Below are positions 52,703 to 61,513 of a stretch of DNA of 64,000 nt, piece by piece. Source of the stretch: Streptomyces cirratus (GTDB lineage: Bacteria; Actinomycetota; Actinomycetes; Streptomycetales; Streptomycetaceae). The notes under the pieces are model-generated. The model searched no databases. It was not told the DNA's origin and was given only the letters and a program-made list of their open reading frames with translations. The DNA is taken from contig NZ_BMVP01000001.1 in the NCBI RefSeq assembly GCF_014650775.1, positions 744,001-808,000 on the forward strand. The letters are read 5' to 3'. How positions within the stretch are numbered: position 1 is the stretch's first letter; each line of letters opens with the position of its first letter. A program made the translations under genes and the position numbers.

Positions 52703-54739
52703 CTAAAGGGGCCGCGCGCCCGGGGGTGCCGTACGGGTGCGCGCGCCCTCGCGCACGGCGCTCAGCAGGGCGTTCGCGCGGGGTGAGGCCGTCAGCGCCT
52801 CCAGCGTCACCGGCCGGCCCGCCTCGTCGGCGACCGGCAGGCGCCAGTTGGGGTACTGGTCCCAGGTGCCCGGCAGGTTCTGGGGCCGCCGGTCCCCCAC
52901 CGCGTCGGGCAGCCACACGCCGACCAGGTGGGCGGGCGTGCGCAGCAGGAAGGCGTACAAGCCCCGTACGGCGGCCTCCTCGCCCTTGGCCTCCAGGCCC
53001 AGCCGGTCCAGCACGGCCAGCCACTCGGCGGTGTCGGCGGCGTCCTCGGCCCGCTCGGCGTCCACGGGCCGGGTCAGCAGGCCGAGCCGGTCGCGCAGTT
53101 CGACGTGGCTGCCGGCCAGCTTCGCGGCGGTGGGCGGCAGGTCGTGGGTGGTGACGGTGGCCAGGCAGTCCGCGCGCCAGTCGGCCGGCTCCAGCGGCTG
53201 CCCGTCGCCCTGCCAGTCCCGCTCGAACCACAGCACCGACGTGCCGAGCACGCCGCGCCGGGCGAGCGCGCGGCGCACCCCGTGCTCGACCGTGCCGAGG
53301 TCCTCGCCGATGACCAGGGCGCCGGCCCGGTGGGCCTCCAGCACCAGCACGGCCAGCATCGCCTCCCCGTCGTAGGAGACGTACGTGCCTTCGGCGGGCG
53401 GGGTGCCCTCGGGGATCCACCAGAGCCGGAACAGTCCCATCACGTGGTCGATGCGCAGCGCGCCCGCGTACCGGAACACCCCTCGCAGCAGGGCCCGGAA
53501 GGGGGCGTAGCCGCTCGCGGCGAGCGCGTCGGGACGCCAGGGCGGCAGCCCCCAGTCCTGGCCGCGCGCGTTGAAGGCGTCCGGCGGGGCGCCGACGGTG
53601 GCCGCCGCGGCGTGCATGTCCGGGGCGGCCCAGACGTCCGCGCCTTCCGGGTGCACCCCGACGGCCAGGTCGTGGACCAGGCCGACCGTCATGCCCGCGT
53701 CACGGGCGGCGCGCTGGGCGGCGGTGAGCTGAGCGTCGGTCAGCCAGGCCAGCCAGCAGTGGAACTCGGCGTCCCGGGCGGTCTCCGGCGCGTCCTCGGC
53801 GCCTTCGGGCCACTGGGCCCGGTCGGTGCCGTACCGCTCGGCCAGCGCGAACCAGGTGGCGTGCCGGGCCAGTGCGGAGCCGCCCGCCTCCCGGAACGTG
53901 CGGAACCCGGCATCCCGGGCGGGCTCGCGCGGAGCCGCGTACAGCAGTCGCAGGGCGGCGCGTTTCAGTTCCCACACCGCGTCCCGGTCGATGAGGGCGC
54001 CCTTGTCCAGCACCGCGCGCCGCAGCTCCCCCGCTCGGGCGGCGAGCCGGGCCAGCGCCTCGCGGTCGGGGCAGGCGGCGTACTCGGGGACGTCCTCGAT
54101 GCGCAGGTAGACCGGGTCCGGGAAGCGGCGCGAGGAGGGCCGGTAGGGGGAGGGGTCGGTGGGGCTGCCGGGCACGGCCGCGTGCAGCGGGTTGACCTGG
54201 AGGAAACCGGCGCCGTGCGTACGGCCCGCCCAGTCGGCCAGGGCGGCGAGGTCCCCGAGGTCCCCCATCCCCCAGGAGCGTTCCGAGAGCAGGGAGTACA
54301 GCTGGACGAGAAGGCCGTGGGTGCGTCCGGGCGCGGCCGGGGCCCGGTCCGGGGCCAGGATCAGGGTGGCGGTGGCGGTGCGGCCGTCGGGGGTCCGGGC
54401 CGTCAGGCGGTGTACGCCCAGCGGCAGTCCGGGCCCCCAGGGAAGTTCGCCGCCTTGCTCCAGGGCGACACGGACCGCGGTGCCGGGCGGTAGTGCGGCC
54501 AGCTCGTCGGGGCCGGCTCCCGCCCAGCCGACGAGGACGGGCGGCAGCAGCCGGTCCGCCGCGGCCTGCTCCGCCGCCCCCAACTCGGCCCGCACGGCCT
54601 GCGGGTCCCCGGCGGCCACCCCCAGCCGGCCGAGCACGGCGACGACGGTGGCCTGCGGGACGCGCAGCGTGACGTCCTCGGCGGGCTGGTAGGCGGTGGC
54701 GACTCCGTGCAGGGCCGCGAGCCGGTCGAGGTCGTCCAT
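52703..54739 (-). CDS. malQ: 4-alpha-glucanotransferase (amylomaltase, GH77)
   Basis: 678 residues. Transfers alpha-1,4-glucan segments between maltooligosaccharides. The GH77 domain (about 150-640) has RSWGMGDLGDLAALADWAG and the acceptor-site segment; the catalytic nucleophile Asp is in GALRIDHVMGLFRLWWIPEG, the acid/base Glu is in LVIGEDLGTVEHGV, and the third acidic residue is in VTTHDLPPTAAKLAG. The N-terminal 140 residues are the extension usual in actinobacterial MalQ. It is preceded on the same strand by the small peptide gene at 54770, 30 bp away, and may share its promoter. Confidence 0.96.
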   Translation of the reverse strand: MDDLDRLAALHGVATAYQPAEDVTLRVPQATVVAVLGRLGVAAGDPQAVRAELGAAEQAAADRLLPPVLVGWAGAGPDELAALPPGTAVRVALEQGGELPWGPGLPLGVHRLTARTPDGRTATATLILAPDRAPAAPGRTHGLLVQLYSLLSERSWGMGDLGDLAALADWAGRTHGAGFLQVNPLHAAVPGSPTDPSPYRPSSRRFPDPVYLRIEDVPEYAACPDREALARLAARAGELRRAVLDKGALIDRDAVWELKRAALRLLYAAPREPARDAGFRTFREAGGSALARHATWFALAERYGTDRAQWPEGAEDAPETARDAEFHCWLAWLTDAQLTAAQRAARDAGMTVGLVHDLAVGVHPEGADVWAAPDMHAAAATVGAPPDAFNARGQDWGLPPWRPDALAASGYAPFRALLRGVFRYAGALRIDHVMGLFRLWWIPEGTPPAEGTYVSYDGEAMLAVLVLEAHRAGALVIGEDLGTVEHGVRRALARRGVLGTSVLWFERDWQGDGQPLEPADWRADCLATVTTHDLPPTAAKLAGSHVELRDRLGLLTRPVDAERAEDAADTAEWLAVLDRLGLEAKGEEAAVRGLYAFLLRTPAHLVGVWLPDAVGDRRPQNLPGTWDQYPNWRLPVADEAGRPVTLEALTASPRANALLSAVREGARTRTAPPGARPL

Positions 54740-54769
54740 GTGAGTCCCTGTCTGATCGCTGGGTGGTGG

Positions 54770-54997
54770 TCAGTCGCCCGCGCGGGTGGGTACGGAGGGC
54801 TCGCTCGTCAGCGCGGCCTCGTAGGTGAGCGGGGGTTCGCTGGTCAGCGGGGCGTACGCGGTGCAGGCGAGCGGGGGTTCGCTGGTGAGGGGGGTGCAGG
54901 ACACCTCGGCCGGGCCGCTCTGGGCGCGGAGGTGGCGGAGGGGGGCGCGGGTGGCCGAGGGGTGGACGGCGGGTTTGCGGACCGGTCGGGCTTTCAT
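54770..54997 (-). CDS. Small repeat-containing peptide of unknown function
   Basis: 75 residues from the ATG at 54997, which has an AAGGAG ribosome site 8 bp upstream, one of the best in the window. The N-terminal 30 residues are basic (MKARPVRKPAVHPSATRAP). The C-terminal half holds three copies of a short unit: CTPLTSEPPLA, YAPLTSEPPLT and AALTSEPSVP, followed by TRAGD. Two Cys residues precede the first and second unit. The shape, a basic leader followed by a repeated Thr/Ser/Glu/Pro segment, resembles precursors of modified peptides, but no modifying enzyme is adjacent. It precedes malQ on the same strand. Real gene is supported by the ribosome site; function unknown. Confidence 0.6.
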   Translation of the reverse strand: MKARPVRKPAVHPSATRAPLRHLRAQSGPAEVSCTPLTSEPPLACTAYAPLTSEPPLTYEAALTSEPSVPTRAGD

Positions 54998-55191
54998 GGA
55001 AGCACTCCTTCGCGCGGGTTCGTGGGACCGATGTAACACGCCCGGCGAACACCGCAGCACTACCCCGTCGGGCGCCCGGCATTCCTGGCGTATCCGTCCA
55101 AGATCACCCGCGGGCGTTGACACCCCCGCCGCCCGGATGGTGGGCTCGGCGGATTCGTACGGGCGGGGACGACTCGGGACGGGGAGGCTCC

Positions 55192-58170
55192 GTGCAGCTC
55201 AGGGGCAGGAGGCGGGCCACCGCGGCCGCGGTCGCGGTGATCGGGACGCTGCTCGGCGGCTCGACGGTGACCGGCCCGCCGGGCGCCTTCGCCGCGCCGG
55301 CGCGGCCCGCCGCGCCCGGTACCGAGGCGGGTCCGGGACAGCCCGTGCCCGGACCGGTCCTGGACCCCCGCTCCGATGCTCCGCGAGCCGCCGTCGAGGG
55401 GCCGGCCGTGTGGCCGCGGCCGCAGACGATGACCGCCGACCCGGCGCGCGAGGTGCCGTTGGGGGCGCAGGCCGTGCTGGTCGCGCCGGCGGACGCGGAC
55501 CCGTACGCCGTCGCGGTGGTGCGGGCCGCCCTGCGCGAAGCGGGTGTCACCACCGTGCACGAGCGGGCGCCGGGTGCGGAGCTCCCGGAAGCCGGCCCGG
55601 TCGTACGGGTCCAGGGGCCCGACGCCCTGGCCGCGCTGCGGGCGCTGGGGGCGTCCGACGCCGGTGACCTGCCGGCCGGGGGCTACCGGCTCGCGGTGGG
55701 CCGGGCCGACGGCCGGGACACCGTGGCGCTGGCCGGCGTGGGAGACGACGGGCTGTTCCACGCGGCGCAGACCCTGCGGCAACTCCTGGCTCCGGGCACC
55801 GCGAAGGTACCCGGAGTGCTGGTGCGGGACTGGCCGACGGCGCCGGTGCGCGGGATCACGGAAGGCTTCTACGGGCAGCCGTGGACGCAGGAACAGCGCC
55901 TGGCACAACTGGACTTCATGGGCCGCACCAAACAGAACCGGCTGCTGCTGGCGCCCGGCGACGACCCGTACCGCACCACGGCCTGGCGCCAGGACTACCC
56001 GGCCGAGCGGCGCGAGGAGTTCCGGGCCCTCGCCGAGCGGGCCCGCGCCAACCGGGTGGTCCTCGGCTGGGCGGTGGCGCCCTGGCACGGGATGTGCCTG
56101 TCCTCGGCGGCCGACCGGGCGGCGCTCGCCCGCAAGGTCGACGCGATGTGGGACCTCGGATTCACGGCGTTCCAGCTCCAGTTCCCCGACGTCAGTTACA
56201 CGGAGTGGGGCTGCGACGCCGACCGCGACCGGTACGGGAAGGGCCCGGCGGCGGCCGCGAAGGCCCACGCGGAGGTCGCGGACGACCTGGCCGCGCACCT
56301 CGCCGTCCGCTACCCGGGGGCCCCGCCGCTGTCGTTGCTGCCGACCGAGTACCACCAGAAGGGCGCCACCACCTACCGGACCGCGCTGGCCGGGGCGCTC
56401 GACGGGCGGGTCGAGGTCGCGTGGACGGGCGTGGGCGTGGTGCCGCGCACCATCACCGGCAAGGAACTGGCGGCGGCCCGCTCGGCCTTGGGGCACCCAC
56501 TGGTCACCATGGACAACTACCCGGTGAACGACTGGGATCCGGGGCGGATCTTCCTCGGCCCCTACGCAGGACGCGACCCGGCGGTGGCGGCCGGCTCGGC
56601 GGGACTGCTGCTGAACGCGATGCCGCAGGCCGCCGTGTCCCGCATTCCCCTCTTCACGGCGGCCGACTACGCGTGGAACCCGCGCGGGTACCGGGCCGGC
56701 GACTCCTGGGCGGCGGCCGTGCGCGAGCTGGCGGGCCCCGACGCGCGGGCCCGGGAGGCACTGGCCGCCCTCGCGGGGAACACGGCGTCGTCGGGTTTGA
56801 AGCAGGAGGAGTCGGCGTACCTGAGACCGCTGGTCGAGGAGTTCTGGCGGGCCCGCGCCGCGGGGGACCCGGCGGCCGGTGAGCGGCTGCGCGCGGCCTT
56901 CACGGTGCTGCGGGAGGCCCCGGCGCGGCTGCCGGGGCTGTCGGCGGAGGCCGGCCCGTGGCTGGAGCGGCTCTCGCGCTACGCAGACGCCGGGCAACTG
57001 GCGGTGGACGTGCTCGCGGCCCAGGCGCGCGGCGACGGCGCGGCCGCCTGGCAGGCGTCGCGGGAGCTGGCACGGGCCCGGCGCGGTCTGGCGGAACCGG
57101 GGGGCGCCCGTGTGGACACCGCCGTGCTGGAGCCGTTCCTGGCGAAGGCCGCGGCGGAGTCCGACAGCTGGACGGGCGCGTCCCGGCCGGCCGGGACGGT
57201 GTCGCGGGAGCCCGGTGCGTGGACGGTCCGGCTGGAGGCGGTCCGGCCCGTGTCGGCGGTGACCGTCATGACGGAGCCGCTGCCCGAGGGGGCCCGGGGC
57301 TCGGTCGAGGCACACGTGCCGGGCGAGGGCTGGCGCAAACTGGCCGACGCCGCCGCCTCCGGCTGGACCCAGGCCGACGCGGCGGGCGTACGGGCCGACG
57401 CGGTCCGGCTGTCCTGGCAGGGCGCGGCCCCGGCGGTCCGGCAGGTCGTGCCGTGGTTCGCGGACGGCCCCGAGGCCCGCTTCGAACTCGCCGACGGGGC
57501 GCGCACGGACGCGGAGATCGGCGGCGCCCCGCGGCAGGTGTCGGCGCAGCTGTCCGCGCTGCGCCCCGGCGAGGTGCGGGGGCCGCTGTCGGCCGCGCCG
57601 CCGCCCGGGGTGCAGGTGCGCATCCCGGCCGAGGCGAAGGCTCCCCGGGGCACCCAGGTCGCCATACCGGTCGAGGTGAGCGTCGCGGCGGGAACCCCGG
57701 CCGGGGAGTACCCGGTCCCGGTCACCTTCGCCGGGCAAACGCGGGTGCTCACGGTGCGGGCGGTCCCGCGCACGGGCGGCCCGGACCTGCTGCGGGGGGC
57801 GCGGGCCACCTCGTCGGGGAACGAGACCCCGGCCTTCCCCGCCTCGGCGGCGGTCGACGGCTCGGACACCACGCGGTGGTCGTCCCCGGCAGTGGACGGC
57901 GCGTGGTGGCAGGCCGAACTGGCGGTCCCGGCGCGGGTGGGCCTGCTGACCCTGCACTGGCAGGACGCCTACCCCTCGGCGTACCGGGTGGAGACCTCCG
58001 CGGACGGCACGTCGTGGCGCCGGGCGGCGTCCGTGACCTCCCGGGGCGGCGTGGACGCGGTCCGGCTGGACGCGCCGGACACCCGCTTCGTCCGCGTGAC
58101 CTGCGAGAGCCGCGCCACCCGCTTCGGGTGCAGCCTCTGGTCGGCGACGGCCAACGCCGTCACACCCTGA
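55192..58170 (+). CDS. Secreted beta-N-acetylglucosaminidase-like protein (GH84 type)
   Basis: 992 residues from the GTG at 55192 (VQLRGRRRATAAAVAVIGTL, GGGGAGG upstream). Signal peptide to about residue 36 (GAFAAPA). A GH20b-like N-terminal domain (about 60-200) precedes the GH84 TIM barrel (about 215-510), which opens RGITEGFYGQPWTQEQRL and LLLAPGDDPYRTTAW. The catalytic region reads FTAFQLQFPDVSYTEWGC; family enzymes usually have two adjacent Asp here (DD), so the first is replaced by Pro and only the second remains. TEYHQKG and MDNYPVNDWDPG follow. The C-terminus (about 870-992) is an F5/8 type C (CBM32-like) carbohydrate-binding module. Confidence 0.9.
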   Translation: MQLRGRRRATAAAVAVIGTLLGGSTVTGPPGAFAAPARPAAPGTEAGPGQPVPGPVLDPRSDAPRAAVEGPAVWPRPQTMTADPAREVPLGAQAVLVAPADADPYAVAVVRAALREAGVTTVHERAPGAELPEAGPVVRVQGPDALAALRALGASDAGDLPAGGYRLAVGRADGRDTVALAGVGDDGLFHAAQTLRQLLAPGTAKVPGVLVRDWPTAPVRGITEGFYGQPWTQEQRLAQLDFMGRTKQNRLLLAPGDDPYRTTAWRQDYPAERREEFRALAERARANRVVLGWAVAPWHGMCLSSAADRAALARKVDAMWDLGFTAFQLQFPDVSYTEWGCDADRDRYGKGPAAAAKAHAEVADDLAAHLAVRYPGAPPLSLLPTEYHQKGATTYRTALAGALDGRVEVAWTGVGVVPRTITGKELAAARSALGHPLVTMDNYPVNDWDPGRIFLGPYAGRDPAVAAGSAGLLLNAMPQAAVSRIPLFTAADYAWNPRGYRAGDSWAAAVRELAGPDARAREALAALAGNTASSGLKQEESAYLRPLVEEFWRARAAGDPAAGERLRAAFTVLREAPARLPGLSAEAGPWLERLSRYADAGQLAVDVLAAQARGDGAAAWQASRELARARRGLAEPGGARVDTAVLEPFLAKAAAESDSWTGASRPAGTVSREPGAWTVRLEAVRPVSAVTVMTEPLPEGARGSVEAHVPGEGWRKLADAAASGWTQADAAGVRADAVRLSWQGAAPAVRQVVPWFADGPEARFELADGARTDAEIGGAPRQVSAQLSALRPGEVRGPLSAAPPPGVQVRIPAEAKAPRGTQVAIPVEVSVAAGTPAGEYPVPVTFAGQTRVLTVRAVPRTGGPDLLRGARATSSGNETPAFPASAAVDGSDTTRWSSPAVDGAWWQAELAVPARVGLLTLHWQDAYPSAYRVETSADGTSWRRAASVTSRGGVDAVRLDAPDTRFVRVTCESRATRFGCSLWSATANAVTP

Positions 58171-58176
58171 ACGGTC

Positions 58177-58713
58177 CTATGACGCCGCCACCCCGATCCG
58201 GTCCAGCGCCGCCTCGGCCCCGTAGGGCTCCAGGTAGGGCATCCAGCGGGGATCACGGTGACCCGTTCCGATGATGCGCCAGGCCAGGCCCGACGGCGGG
58301 GCCGGCTGGTGGCGCAGCCGCCAGCCGAGCTCCAGCAGGTGCCGGTCGGCCTTGACGTGGTTGCAGCGGCGGCACGCGGCGACCACGTTGTCCCAGACGT
58401 GCTGGCCGCCCCGGCTGCGCGGGACGACGTGGTCGACGCTCGTCGCGACGGCCCCGCAGTACATGCAGCGGCCGCCGTCGCGGGCGAAGAGCGCGCGGCG
58501 GGTGAGTGGAACGGGCCCCCGGTAGGGGACCCGCACGAAGCGCTTGAGCCTGACCACGCTGGGCGCGGGGACGGCTCTCGTCGCGCTGTGCAGGAAGGCG
58601 CCGGATTCCTCCAGGGAGACCGCTTTGTTCTCCAGGACGAGGACGAGCGCGCGACGGAGCGGTACGACGCCGAGGGGCTCGTACGACGCGTTGAGGACCA
58701 GGACGTGCGGCAC
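58177..58713 (-). CDS. HNH endonuclease family protein
   Basis: 178 residues, starting MPHVLVLNASYEPLGVVPLR. The HNH core is CMYCGAVATSVDHVVPRSRG and GGQHVWDNVVAACRRCNHVK: two CxxC zinc pairs, the DH pair and the Asn. This ubiquitous actinobacterial stand-alone type has no fixed function. It converges on the GH84 gene with 6 bp between the stop codons. Confidence 0.93.
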   Translation of the reverse strand: MPHVLVLNASYEPLGVVPLRRALVLVLENKAVSLEESGAFLHSATRAVPAPSVVRLKRFVRVPYRGPVPLTRRALFARDGGRCMYCGAVATSVDHVVPRSRGGQHVWDNVVAACRRCNHVKADRHLLELGWRLRHQPAPPSGLAWRIIGTGHRDPRWMPYLEPYGAEAALDRIGVAAS

Positions 58714-58973
58714 GGACTGCCTCCTTGTACGCCGGCGGCGCGTGGCTCGCGCCGGGACGATCTGCTCTCCAGTCTCCCCTTACGGCTGGTGGAAGCGCCA
58801 CCACGCGCCCGTAACGGGTCGGAGGTGTTTTGCGACACACCCGCTTCATCCCCACGTGAGTCCGGTCTCTCCCCCGAACAGGGCTGCGGGGTCGGGGCGG
58901 CCGCCCCGTTAGTGTGGATGGGCCGCCCGCTTTTCCCCCGCGGTCGGCCCGCTATGCCTGGAGGTTCCCCGCC

Positions 58974-60053
58974 GTGCCCTCGCCCGCCACCCTGCTACCG
59001 CTGGCAGACGACATCCCGACGACGACGGGTGCCGCCACCGAGAGCGTGACGAACGCCGCGGACTTCATCCAGAAGAACTGGGCCGATTGGCTGGCCATGG
59101 GCCTGCGGATCCTGCTGATCCTGGTCATCGCCTTCGCCATGCGTTCGGTCATCCGCAAGTCGCTGACCAAGCTGATCAGCCGGATGAACCGGGGCGCGGA
59201 GGCCGTCGAGGGAACGGCCTTGGGCGGGCTGCTCGTCAACGCGGAGCGGCGACGCCAGCGCTCGGAGGCGATCGGTTCGGTACTGCGCTCGGTGGCCTCG
59301 TTCCTGATCCTCGGCACGGCCGTGCTGATGGTGCTCTCCCAGCTCCGGATAGACCTCGCGCCACTGCTGGCGAGCGCCGGTGTGGCCGGTGTGGCGATCG
59401 GTTTCGGTGCCCGCAACCTGGTGACGGACTTCCTGTCCGGCGTGTTCATGATCCTGGAGGACCAGTACGGCGTCGGCGACAAGATCGACGCCGGGGTGGC
59501 CTCGGGCGAGGTCGTCGAGGTCGGACTGCGCGTGACGAAGCTGCGCGGGGACAACGGCGAGATCTGGTACGTGCGCAACGGGGAGATCAAGCGCATCGGC
59601 AACCTCAGCCAGGGCTGGGCCACGGCCGGCGTGGCCGTCCAGGTCAAGCCGACCGAGAGCCTCTCCCAGCTGCGCGAGGTGGTCCAGCAGGTCGCGGACG
59701 GCATGGCGAAGGAGTCGCCGTGGGACGAGCGGCTGTGGGGCCCGGTGGAGGTGCTGGGCCTCGACGAGGTGCTGCTGGCCTCGATGACGGTGAAGGTGTC
59801 GGCGAAGACGATGCCCGGCCAGCAGCTCGCCGTGGAGCGCGAGCTGCGCTGGCGGATCAAGGAGGCCTTCGACGCCGCGGGCATCGGCATCATCGGCGGT
59901 CTGCCGGCCGCCGACGACGCCGAGGAGGCCGCGGACCCGGCGGCCGCCGTCGCCCCGCCGTCGGCCCTCGCCAACCCGGCCTCGGCGCAGTCCCTGGCCA
60001 CCAGCCCGATTCCGCCGCCGGCCGCACCGGGGACTCCCCGCATCACGAAGTAG
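58974..60053 (+). CDS. Small-conductance mechanosensitive channel (MscS family)
   Basis: 359 residues from a GTG at 58974 with GGAGG upstream. Three or four membrane segments (about 40-60, 105-130, 130-155); the pore helix reads LLASAGVAGVAIGFGARNLV, followed by TDFLSGVFMILEDQYGVGD, the classical MscS signature, and a cytoplasmic beta/alpha vestibule to about 295. An Ala/Pro-rich tail of about 60 residues ends the protein. The channel relieves turgor on osmotic downshift. Confidence 0.94.
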   Translation: MPSPATLLPLADDIPTTTGAATESVTNAADFIQKNWADWLAMGLRILLILVIAFAMRSVIRKSLTKLISRMNRGAEAVEGTALGGLLVNAERRRQRSEAIGSVLRSVASFLILGTAVLMVLSQLRIDLAPLLASAGVAGVAIGFGARNLVTDFLSGVFMILEDQYGVGDKIDAGVASGEVVEVGLRVTKLRGDNGEIWYVRNGEIKRIGNLSQGWATAGVAVQVKPTESLSQLREVVQQVADGMAKESPWDERLWGPVEVLGLDEVLLASMTVKVSAKTMPGQQLAVERELRWRIKEAFDAAGIGIIGGLPAADDAEEAADPAAAVAPPSALANPASAQSLATSPIPPPAAPGTPRITK

Positions 60054-60076
60054 CCGCGCAGCACCGCTGCCCCACC

Positions 60077-60108
60077 GCTGCCCCGCAGGTCACAACCTGC
60101 GGGGCAGC
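60077..60108 (+). terminator. mscS terminator
   Basis: A perfect 14-bp stem (gctgccccgcaggt with its complement), loop caca, 24 bp past the stop codon. Confidence 0.85.
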
Positions 60109-60133
60109 GCCATTGACACGGCTCGGACGGCAA

Positions 60134-60148
60134 TAGGAAACTTACCTA
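60134..60148 (+). promoter_or_regulatory. Candidate operator for the ROK regulator
   Basis: TAGGAAACTTACCTA, an imperfect palindrome (TAGG...CCTA), 34 bp upstream of the ROK gene start. It resembles the TTAGGAAA/TTTCCTAA elements seen upstream of streptomycete ROK-sugar loci, from memory. Confidence 0.55.
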
Positions 60149-60181
60149 ACAGTTCGCCTCGGTGAGGGAGAACCCACCCCC

Positions 60182-61399
60182 ATGCCCGCCGCCACTCCCG
60201 GAACGCCCAGCCTGCTGCGCGCCATGAACGACCGCGCCGCGCTGGAGCTCCTGCTGACGCACGGACCGCTGTCCCGGACCCGGATCGGGCACCTGACCGG
60301 CCTGTCCAAGCCCACCGCCTCCCAGCTGCTGGCCCGGCTGGAGGCCGCCGGACTGGTCGTGGCCACCGGCACCGACGGAGGGCGGCCCGGGCCCAACGCC
60401 CAGCTCTACGCCCTCAACGCCCGCGCCGCCCACGTCGGCGGACTCGACGTCACCCCCGAACGCGTCGCGGCCGCCGTCTGCGACCTCACCGGCGAGGTCG
60501 TCGGCAGCTTCGAACTCCCCTACCGGGAGGGCAGCGACGCCGTCGAGCAGGTCACCGAGGCGCTCGGCGAGGCCGCCCGGGCCGCCGGTCTCCGGCGCAC
60601 GGACGTGCACCGGCTGGTCATCGCCACACCGGGTGCCTTCGACCCGCAGACCGGCCAGCTGCGCTACGCCAGCCACCTGCCCGGCTGGCACTCCCCCACC
60701 CTCCTCGACGAGCTGGCGGCCGCGCTGCCGATGCCGGTCGAGTACGAGAACGACGTGAACCTCGCCGCGATCGCCGAACAGCGGCTCGGCGCGGCGCGCG
60801 GCCACGAGGACTTCGTCCTGCTGTGGAACGAGGAGGGGCTCGGCGCCGCGCTCGTGCTCGGCGGCCGGCTGCACCGCGGCTGGACCGGCGGCGCGGGCGA
60901 GGTCGGCTTCCTGCCCGTGTCCGGCCACCCCCTCGTCCGGCAGGTCACCCGCGCCAACACCGGCGGCTACCAGGAGCTGGCGGGCGTACAGGTACTGCCC
61001 CGCCTCGCGCGGGAACTCGGGATCGAGGCTCCGGAGGAAACCGGGACCCCGGACCGCCCGCAGGTCGCCGCCGGGGTCGCCCTGCTGGAGCGGGCCGCCG
61101 CCCGGCCGCAGGGCGCGCACCTGCGGTTCCTCCAGTCGTACGCCACCGTCCTCGCGACCGGGCTGGCCTCGCTGGTCGCCGTGCTCGACCCGGAGATCGT
61201 GGTGCTGTCGGGAGCCGCGATCGGCGCGGGCGGCGAGGCGCTGCGCGCGCTGCTGGAGGCCGAACTCGCCGAACTGGCGCCGTCCCGGCCCCGCCTCGTG
61301 CCCGGCGAGGTGCGCGAGCGGCCCGTCCTGCGCGGCGCGCTGGAGAGCGCCCTGATCACCACCCGCGAAGAGGTCTTCGACACTTCCCGCCGGCGCTGA
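60182..61399 (+). CDS. ROK-family transcriptional regulator
   Basis: 405 residues starting MPAATPGTPSLLRAMNDRAA. The N-terminal winged helix (about 15-75) reads GPLSRTRIGHLTGLSKPTAS and QLLARLEAAGLVVATG. The ROK domain follows (about 85-395) with VEYENDVNLAAIAEQRLGAA and DPEIVVLSGAAIGAGGEAL. The Cys-rich zinc motif of ROK kinases and NagC (CxCGxxGC) is absent in the expected place (after GGAGEVGFLPV), so this is a repressor without kinase ability. It lies directly upstream of the sugar ABC transporter genes on the same strand and is its likely local regulator. Confidence 0.93.
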   Translation: MPAATPGTPSLLRAMNDRAALELLLTHGPLSRTRIGHLTGLSKPTASQLLARLEAAGLVVATGTDGGRPGPNAQLYALNARAAHVGGLDVTPERVAAAVCDLTGEVVGSFELPYREGSDAVEQVTEALGEAARAAGLRRTDVHRLVIATPGAFDPQTGQLRYASHLPGWHSPTLLDELAAALPMPVEYENDVNLAAIAEQRLGAARGHEDFVLLWNEEGLGAALVLGGRLHRGWTGGAGEVGFLPVSGHPLVRQVTRANTGGYQELAGVQVLPRLARELGIEAPEETGTPDRPQVAAGVALLERAAARPQGAHLRFLQSYATVLATGLASLVAVLDPEIVVLSGAAIGAGGEALRALLEAELAELAPSRPRLVPGEVRERPVLRGALESALITTREEVFDTSRRR

Positions 61400-61513
61400 C
61401 GCCCCCACCCAGGCCCACGCCCCGCCCGACTCCACGCCCCGCCCGACTCCCACGTCCCACCCCGTCCACGGCACCCCCCACGGAAGTTCCTCACCCAGAG
61501 AGCGAGCCCCGCC

